A stretch of 36,188 nucleotides of DNA from a bacterium. Its GTDB lineage: Bacteria; Planctomycetota; Phycisphaerae; Phycisphaerales; UBA1924. Position 1 is the first letter of the stretch. Each line of letters begins with the position of its first letter. Location of the stretch: contig JANSXG010000014.1 in assembly GCA_024743075.1 (NCBI GenBank), forward strand, positions 1-36,188, given 5' to 3'. Below are positions 31,940 to 36,188 of this stretch, in pieces. The position numbers were made by a program, and so were the translations under genes. The notes under the pieces are model-generated. The model saw only the letters and a list, made by a program, of their open reading frames with translations. It was not told the DNA's origin and searched no databases.

Positions 31940-32767
31940 TCAGTCGCTCGCGGGTGGTCCCTCGGGTACGGCCCCGTTCTGCTTCGGGCGCACGGCGGGC
32001 GGGGAATCGGTACCTGCGGCGAGCCCCTTGAGGCGGGCCGGGTTCTTCTTTGGCTTGCGCGAGGTCTTCTTGTTGTGCAACAGGTCGTAGACCTGGTCCA
32101 CGTCGAACTCGGGAAGACCAGCGGCGTAGGCGATCTGGGCGAGCATCACCCGGTTTGTCACACCGAGCTTGCGCCCGAGCGATGCACGGTGCCACTGGAT
32201 CGTTCGCTTGCTGCGGAAGAGCTGCTCGGCGATCGTCGCGGCGGAGTAGCCGTCGCCGATCATCTTCAGTACCTGGAGTTCGCGCCGGGTGAGATTCGCG
32301 AGCGGGCCGAGGTCGTGGACGTTCGCTCGGGACAGCCGGACATCGGCGCTCTCGGGAAGCGAGTGGAGCTGGGCGAGCATGCCGTACGTCGTCGCGATGA
32401 CGCCGGGCTTGCCGTTGCCGGCGTCCGTCAGCGGTTCGTACAGAATGTGAGACCAGACGCCGCGGACCATTGCGCAGAAGTAGAGCGGGCGGTTCGCCTT
32501 GATGCACTCGCGGATGAGGCGGAGGCGGTCCTGGGCGAAATCGGAGCCGAAGAGCTCTTTGATGTTCCGGCCGACCATCTCTGTCTTGTTGCTTGATCCT
32601 CGGAGTACCCGTTCGGACTGCGCGTTTGCTTCGAGTACCTGCCCGTCCTCGTCAACGACGAGTCGCCCTCCGACACGCGCGTTGAGCGTCTCGAAGAAGG
32701 ACTCGGCGTTCACGATGTTCATATGGGCAGCGTTCGAAGCTTCAGGCACCTCCTCTGCCTGCTTCAT
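31940..32767 (-). CDS. PAS-LuxR transcriptional regulator with lysine-rich C-terminal tail
   Basis: A 275-residue protein. Residues about 18-135 resemble a PAS sensor (FFETLNARVGGRLVVDEDGQVLEANAQSERVL, then VGRNIKELF). Residues 159-214 are a LuxR/GerE helix-turn-helix: L159-TRRELQVLKMIGDGYSAATIAEQL, then S186-KRTIQWHRASLGRKLGV. The DNA-binding domain is not at the extreme end: a 60-residue tail follows, with a lysine/arginine patch (KKTSRKPKKNPARLK, 233-247). The start at 32767 is preferred over GTG 32815 and ATG 32794 because GGAGGAG lies 9 nt upstream. It is upstream of the methyltransferase gene. There is no receiver domain, so any signal would be sensed by the PAS domain. Confidence 0.85.
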   Translation of the reverse strand: MKQAEEVPEASNAAHMNIVNAESFFETLNARVGGRLVVDEDGQVLEANAQSERVLRGSSNKTEMVGRNIKELFGSDFAQDRLRLIRECIKANRPLYFCAMVRGVWSHILYEPLTDAGNGKPGVIATTYGMLAQLHSLPESADVRLSRANVHDLGPLANLTRRELQVLKMIGDGYSAATIAEQLFRSKRTIQWHRASLGRKLGVTNRVMLAQIAYAAGLPEFDVDQVYDLLHNKKTSRKPKKNPARLKGLAAGTDSPPAVRPKQNGAVPEGPPASD

Positions 32768-32926
32768 CTTCAAAATCTCCTCCCGGCGGGCCATTGATGA
32801 CCCCTGTGTGTGCACCCTGCGCTGTCGCTATTTTCCGCCGAATGCTCCACGGCATCCGGCGATTCTCGGTCCACGGTGGACGTTCGAGAACCGGGCGATC
32901 GAGTGCGAATCCCCGTATCTTTGCAT

Positions 32927-32958
32927 GGTGATACCAATACCGGGTTCTGGTGATCACC
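32927..32958. promoter_or_regulatory. Candidate tandem operator upstream of the PAS-LuxR gene
   Basis: GGTGATACC at 32927-32935 and the perfect palindrome GGTGATCACC at 32949-32958 start 22 bp apart, about two helical turns. They lie 160-190 bp upstream of the regulator start, consistent with binding sites for a dimeric regulator, possibly the PAS-LuxR protein itself. No -10/-35 pair could be fixed next to them. Confidence 0.3.
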
Positions 32959-33004
32959 TGCGAGATGCATTCAGGTATTAGTGCGTGGCGCGCAGCCCTC
33001 AGCA

Positions 33005-33025
33005 AACCACCTGTACATGGTGGTT
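33005..33025 (-). terminator. Hairpin after the aldolase gene, weak terminator candidate
   Basis: A perfect 7-bp inverted repeat (AACCACC / GGTGGTT) encloses a 7-nt loop, about 50 bp beyond the aldolase stop. On the minus strand the T-run is short, so termination may be partial. The near-symmetric TGTACA core means it could alternatively be a protein site. Confidence 0.4.
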
Positions 33026-33073
33026 ATTCCGCGAAATCGTACCTATTTGTGTCTAACCGCAATTCCGAGGTCG

Positions 33074-34186
33074 TCAGGCGATCGAGATGCTCTCGTCGGC
33101 GTACACGTCCTGAATGGCGTTGAGCAGCTGGACGCCCTCGTTCATCGGGCGCTGGAAGGCTTTGCGTCCGGAAATCAGCCCGATGCCGCCGGCTCGTTTG
33201 TTGATGACGGCGGTCTTAACGGCCTCGGCGAGGTCGCCCTTGCCGCTGCTGGCGCCACCGGAGTTGAGCAGGGGGCTGCGTCCCATGTAGCAGTTGGCGA
33301 TCTGGTAGCGGGTGAGTTCGATCAGGTTTCCGCCGCTGCCGTTCTCGTCGGCTCCGGAGAGCTCGGTGTAAATGCGCTTGTCGAACTTGCCGTATCCGGA
33401 ATCGCCCATGTTGAGCGATGCGTAGCCGCCGGTGTGGCTGGGGAGTTTCTGCTTGATGATGTCGGCCTGAATGGTGACGCCGAGGTGGTTGGCCTGTGCG
33501 GTGAGGTCGGAGGCGGTGTGGTTGTCCTTGCCGCCGTTCTTCTTCTGGTTGAAGGCCTCGTTGCGTATGTAGCACCAGAGGACGGTGACGAGGCCGTAGG
33601 AGTGGGCCTCTTCGAAGGCGGCGGAGATTTCCTCGATCTGGCGGGTGGACTCATCGCTGCCGAAGTAGATCGTCGCGCCGACGGAGACCGCGCCCATCTC
33701 GTACGCCTGGCGGACGCTGGCGAACTTGCGCTGGTCGAACTTGTTCGGGTAGGTCATGAGCTCGTTGTGGTTGAGCTTGACCATGAACGGGATCTTGTGG
33801 GCCCACTTGCGGGCGCAGGATCCGAGCACTCCGAGGGTCGACGCGACGGCGTTGCAGCCACCCTCGTAGGCGAGTTCGACGATCTTTTCAGGGTCGAAGT
33901 AGATCGGGTTGGGGGCGAAGCTCGCGCCGGCGGAGTGCTCGATGCCTTGGTCCACGGGCAGGATGGACATGTAGCCCGTGCCGCCGAGGCGCCCGTGGTT
34001 CATCATGGTCTGGAAGTTTCGCAGGACCGGAGCCGGGCGGTCGGTGATCGAGAGCACGCGATCGACGAAGTCGGGTCCCGGGGCGTGGATCTGGTCCTTC
34101 TTGATGCCCGTGCAGGAGTAGCCGAGGAGGGCGTCGGCCTCGGAGCCGAGGTGCTCGAGGATGCTGTTGCTGGTGGCGACGGTCAT
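33074..34186 (-). CDS. fbaB: Class I fructose-bisphosphate aldolase (DhnA/FbaB family)
   Basis: A 370-residue protein, close to the 350-residue E. coli FbaB. Signatures are I75[12 protein letters not shown], V136[16 protein letters not shown], [13 protein letters not shown] and the Schiff-base lysine K245 in A241-DIIKQK. The C-terminal phosphate-binding loop [15 protein letters not shown] is also present. It interconverts fructose-1,6-bisphosphate with dihydroxyacetone phosphate and glyceraldehyde-3-phosphate in glycolysis/gluconeogenesis, independent of divalent metal. The ATG at 34186 is chosen because CGGAG lies 8 nt upstream; the longer open frame to 34381 runs through a hairpin and into the HU gene end. 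It is downstream of the HU-like gene on the same strand, 154 bp away. Confidence 0.93.
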   Translation of the reverse strand: MTVATSNSILEHLGSEADALLGYSCTGIKKDQIHAPGPDFVDRVLSITDRPAPVLRNFQTMMNHGRLGGTGYMSILPVDQGIEHSAGASFAPNPIYFDPEKIVELAYEGGCNAVASTLGVLGSCARKWAHKIPFMVKLNHNELMTYPNKFDQRKFASVRQAYEMGAVSVGATIYFGSDESTRQIEEISAAFEEAHSYGLVTVLWCYIRNEAFNQKKNGGKDNHTASDLTAQANHLGVTIQADIIKQKLPSHTGGYASLNMGDSGYGKFDKRIYTELSGADENGSGGNLIELTRYQIANCYMGRSPLLNSGGASSGKGDLAEAVKTAVINKRAGGIGLISGRKAFQRPMNEGVQLLNAIQDVYADESISIA

Positions 34187-34259
34187 GGATCGATCTCCGG
34201 GATCGCGGGGAGTAGACGGGGGTTGGCCAACGAAGCGGGCAGATCGGACAGGATACCAA

Positions 34260-34291
34260 ATGAGCCCGGGCGGATCGGCGCGCGGGCTCAT
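34260..34291 (-). terminator. Candidate terminator of the HU gene
   Basis: Perfect 9-bp arms (34260-34268 and 34283-34291) enclose a 14-nt GC-rich loop, 50-80 bp beyond the HU stop and upstream of the aldolase start. On the minus strand only TTT follows, so the terminator may be weak or may instead act as a 5' structure of the aldolase transcript. Confidence 0.45.
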
Positions 34292-34340
34292 GGGAAGCGG
34301 TCTGGATTGCTGTGGCAGCGTCGGTCGGATCGTCGTCGGA

Positions 34341-34703
34341 TCAGGCCTTGGACTTCGTGCCCGGCTTGATGTTCGTGACAATCTTGGGCTTGCCGTTGCT
34401 CGCGGTGTCTGTCTCGACCTCGTCGTCGACGGAGGACTGCATGCGACGTCCGACCTTGAACTTCACCACGTTCTTGGCGGGTACCGGGACGGGTTCGAGA
34501 GTCTTGGGGTTCTGGGCGAGTCGGGCTTCGCGCTTGCGGATCTCGAAAACACCGAAATCGCGGAACTCAAGGCGATTGCCCTTTCCGAGCTCGACGATCA
34601 CCTCGTCGAGGAACTCCTGAACGGTGGACTTCACCACGACCCGCTTCTGGCCGGTCTTTTCGGCGATCCGGTCGATCAGGTCTTTCTTGGTGATTGTCGC
34701 CAT
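34341..34703 (-). CDS. HU/IHF-family DNA-binding protein
   Basis: A 120-residue HU-type protein. M1[25 protein letters not shown] is the standard helix pair, G42[19 protein letters not shown] the beta-saddle, and [22 protein letters not shown] the DNA-binding arm, with the usual N-P-x-T-G-E altered to N-P-K-T-L-E. Residues 90-120 form a polar, initially acidic tail. The ATG at 34703 is chosen for GGGAG 9 nt upstream. A strong candidate promoter lies 175-200 bp upstream. It binds DNA as a dimer and is probably the canonical HU partner of the H1-tailed protein at 10642. Confidence 0.9.
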   Translation of the reverse strand: MATITKKDLIDRIAEKTGQKRVVVKSTVQEFLDEVIVELGKGNRLEFRDFGVFEIRKREARLAQNPKTLEPVPVPAKNVVKFKVGRRMQSSVDDEVETDTASNGKPKIVTNIKPGTKSKA

Positions 34704-35013
34704 GGTCAGAGTCTCCCTGGATGGTCCTTGCTGGTCGCTCGTAATCAGCACATGGCGCAGACGAACAGCAATTTGGACGCCGGCAAGCGTTCTTCGCCGC
34801 CTTGGGCCCGGCGTCCGGTCGGACGGTTACAAACCGATGCGTGGCTAGACGGGTCGGACGCCACGCGTCGCGGTGTAGTATGGCACGCGCACAACTCCCA
34901 GTCAATGAAACACTTGTGAGGATCCTGACCTTTCCACACCTCGGCTGGCGATCGGATTGCCCATTGTGAAACAGGTAGAAAAGAGCGGCTTCGTGGCGGG
35001 CCGGATCGGTCGA
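34704..35013. other. Intergenic region upstream of the HU gene, long leader
   Basis: 310 bp without a supported gene. From the candidate promoter at 34877-34905 a leader of about 165 nt would precede the HU start. It includes an inverted-repeat-rich GC tract around 34775-34840 that could fold, but no known riboswitch was recognised. The remaining 34906-35013 holds nothing identifiable. Confidence 0.5.
34877..34905 (-). promoter_or_regulatory. Candidate sigma70 promoter of the HU gene
   Basis: On the minus strand TTGACT (34905-34900) and CATACT (34882-34877) are separated by exactly 17 bp, close to the sigma70 consensus and uncommon in this GC-rich window. It reads toward the HU gene at 34703. 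Confidence 0.6.
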
Positions 35014-35370
35014 TCAGCGCTGTTGCCAGCGCCAGAATCGGACGGGACGCTCGATCGGGCGTGGGGGTTCAGGCCACTGTCGGGTCGCGAGGACCGGACC
35101 TCGGGTCTGTGGCGTGAGCCGGGCGTCGTTGCGTGAGAATTCGTAGCGGTCCGCGGCGATCAGGCCGACGCCGGGCTCGCCGGTGTTCGACGCGTGCCAG
35201 TTCCGGACCGTAGCCGAGGAAAAGACCAGGGTCGAAGCGGGGGCGGTCGTCCGTACTTCCGCCGTGAAAGGAGCTTCGGGCGTGCGGGCGCAGCCGACCC
35301 CGATGCCGAGAGCCAGGAGGCCAAGGCCGGCGAGAACGCGGAGTCGAGTCTGGGAGTTTGCGCAAAGCAT
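35014..35370 (-). CDS. Small hypothetical lipoprotein-like protein
   Basis: A 118-residue protein with a positively started signal (NSQTRLRVLAGLGLLALGIGVGC) ending in a cysteine at 27, an imperfect lipobox. The mature part of about 90 residues contains SSATVRNWHASNTGEPG and an aromatic/basic end (RPVRFWRWQQR). No family was recognised. The start at 35370 is chosen because it puts the signal peptide at the N-terminus; the longer open frame to 35505 would bury it. It lies downstream of the DUF1573-like gene and its terminator, on the same strand. Confidence 0.5.
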   Translation of the reverse strand: MLCANSQTRLRVLAGLGLLALGIGVGCARTPEAPFTAEVRTTAPASTLVFSSATVRNWHASNTGEPGVGLIAADRYEFSRNDARLTPQTRGPVLATRQWPEPPRPIERPVRFWRWQQR

Positions 35371-35512
35371 GCCTATCTCAGACGATACAGCGCGTGTGCC
35401 AGGAGTCGAGGCCCGTGTTGGAGTTGTTTGAAGCGGTGTTCGGGCTGTCGGCGGTGTTATCGGTGCTGCGTCCACGCCACATTGATGCGAGGAGAGCGCT
35501 GCCAAAACGCAA

Positions 35513-35538
35513 CAGGGGCGACCCGAAGGTCGCCCCTG
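35513..35538 (-). terminator. Intrinsic terminator with UUCG tetraloop
   Basis: An 11-bp perfect stem (35513-35523 with 35528-35538) reads on the minus strand as C(UUCG)G at the loop, an extra-stable tetraloop, followed by TTGCGTTTT. It lies 27 bp after the stop of the DUF1573-like gene and is a convincing Rho-independent terminator for it. Confidence 0.85.
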
Positions 35539-35564
35539 AGATGGAGCGGGTGATGTTCAGTTGA

Positions 35565-36188
35565 TCACTGGCGAGAGGCTCGGAGCACGCCGGAGAACTG
35601 GAACGGCATGGGGCCGTGGTTCTCGATGTCGGAGTAGATCTCCACCTTGCCCATGTAGCCGCCGGCCCGCTGCGGGGCCTTGCCGCGGACGGTGACGTTG
35701 TAGGCGGAGCCGTTCTGGCCCTCGACGGGCGAGACTTCGAACTCGAAGTCGGTGATCTCACCTTGCGCGAGCTTCACATCGGTGATCTGGAAGGGCTCGC
35801 CCTTCCGAGAGGTCACCACGATCTGGTGCTCGAACGCGGTGCCGGGTTCGGCGAGCGGCGAGCGGCCGAAGGTCGGCTCGACCTCGAGCTGACCAACGAT
35901 CTCGCCTCGGAGGACGACGTTGAACTCGAGCTCGGACTGCTCGGCGGAGTCGCCTTCGGTGCTCATGACGATCATGCGCCCGATCACCCGGTTGATCTGA
36001 CCGATGGTCGCGTCGGGCTTGGTCTGGATGAGGAGCTGGCCGCGGCTGGGGTAGTCCTCGCTCACGGACTCGAGTTTGGTGTAGGACCAGGTGTAGTCGC
36101 CCGCGGCGTCACCGAGATCGAAGTTCTTGAACTGGAAATTGGGATCGCGCGATTCGAGGACGACTCGGGCCTGACCGATGTTGCCGGC
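35565..36188 (-). CDS. DUF1573-like protein, 5' truncated by window edge
   Basis: The frame is open to the end of the window; 207 residues are visible, and the GTG at 36065 is probably internal because 41 further in-frame codons precede it. The sequence is made of beta-sandwich (Ig/ASH-like) strands: VLESRDPNFQFKNFDLG, LLIQTKPDATIGQINRVIGRMIV, VVLRGEIVGQLEVEPTFG, then GGYMGKVEIYSDIENHGPMPFQFSGVLR. This is the pattern of DUF1573-type proteins common in Planctomycetota, usually exported. The visible part has no enzyme motif. A strong terminator follows. Confidence 0.65.
   Translation of the reverse strand, partial: AGNIGQARVVLESRDPNFQFKNFDLGDAAGDYTWSYTKLESVSEDYPSRGQLLIQTKPDATIGQINRVIGRMIVMSTEGDSAEQSELEFNVVLRGEIVGQLEVEPTFGRSPLAEPGTAFEHQIVVTSRKGEPFQITDVKLAQGEITDFEFEVSPVEGQNGSAYNVTVRGKAPQRAGGYMGKVEIYSDIENHGPMPFQFSGVLRASRQ

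Larger units (their letters stand above)
32768..33073. other. Intergenic region between the aldolase and the PAS-LuxR gene
   Basis: 306 bp without a supported gene, comparatively AT-rich at 32910-33060. It should hold the promoter of the PAS-LuxR gene and the 3' end of the aldolase transcript. Visible elements are two related GGTGAT-containing half-palindromes (32927-32935 and 32949-32958) and one hairpin (33005-33025), listed separately. No credible small gene with a ribosome-binding site was seen. Confidence 0.6.

Noticed and set aside
32981-34369. 462-residue plus-strand open frame opposite the aldolase gene
   Set aside because: It is fully antisense to a convincing aldolase, glycine/valine/aspartate-biased, and has no recognisable domain.
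34704-34876. Riboswitch or ribosomal-protein-type leader before the HU gene
   Set aside because: The leader is long and can fold, but no known conserved riboswitch core was recognised.
1-36188. CRISPR arrays, tRNA or rRNA genes, insertion sequences, prophage
   Set aside because: No regularly spaced direct repeats, cloverleaf-like sequences, transposase motifs or terminal inverted repeats were seen on reading both strands.

Overview
The window is GC-rich chromosomal DNA, densely coding, with very short gaps between genes. Many start codons are GTG or TTG, and Shine-Dalgarno sites are visible only in places. The gene set suggests a Planctomycetota bacterium, most likely of the Phycisphaerae type: an HU protein with a lysine-rich histone-H1-like tail, DUF1573-like and small lipoprotein genes, PAPS sulfotransferases, a DhnA-type class I aldolase, and a very long multi-domain glycosyltransferase. 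This placement is inferred from gene content; no rRNA or phylogenetic marker is present.

Layout. (1) 1-3624, plus: end of an AsmA-like protein, a thioredoxin-like lipoprotein and a GNAT acetyltransferase. (2) 3628-9125, minus: a DUF389 membrane protein with a YegS-like N-terminal half; a small HTH-like protein followed by the 5-oxoprolinase genes pxpB-pxpC-pxpA; and a PilZ protein. (3) 9299-26003: a surface-glycan locus on both strands. It holds two GT2 glycosyltransferases, an HU-H1-like gene, a 1460-residue protein with three glycosyltransferase modules and two small Rossmann-like modules, a CgeB-like glycosyltransferase, two divergent sulfotransferases, a GT-A-like protein carrying a third Rossmann-like module, an FkbM methyltransferase, a KdsC-like phosphatase fused to a decayed cytidylyltransferase, and an HldE-like enzyme with its two domains in swapped order. 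(4) 26036-29238: ispE and a convergent malQ. (5) 29388-36188, minus: a lipoprotein, a YcgR-like PilZ protein, a SAM methyltransferase, a PAS-LuxR regulator, class I fructose-bisphosphate aldolase, a second HU protein, a small lipoprotein and a truncated DUF1573-like gene.

How it may work together. The nucleotidyltransferase/kinase and the KdsC-like phosphatase could make an activated heptose-like or related sugar. The glycosyltransferases would assemble a glycan, and the sulfotransferases and FkbM methyltransferase would decorate it. The strongest unusual signal is the small GAG-x-H-type Rossmann-like module, present three times in two otherwise different glycosyltransferases of this locus. 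No CRISPR array, tRNA, rRNA, insertion sequence or prophage was recognised.
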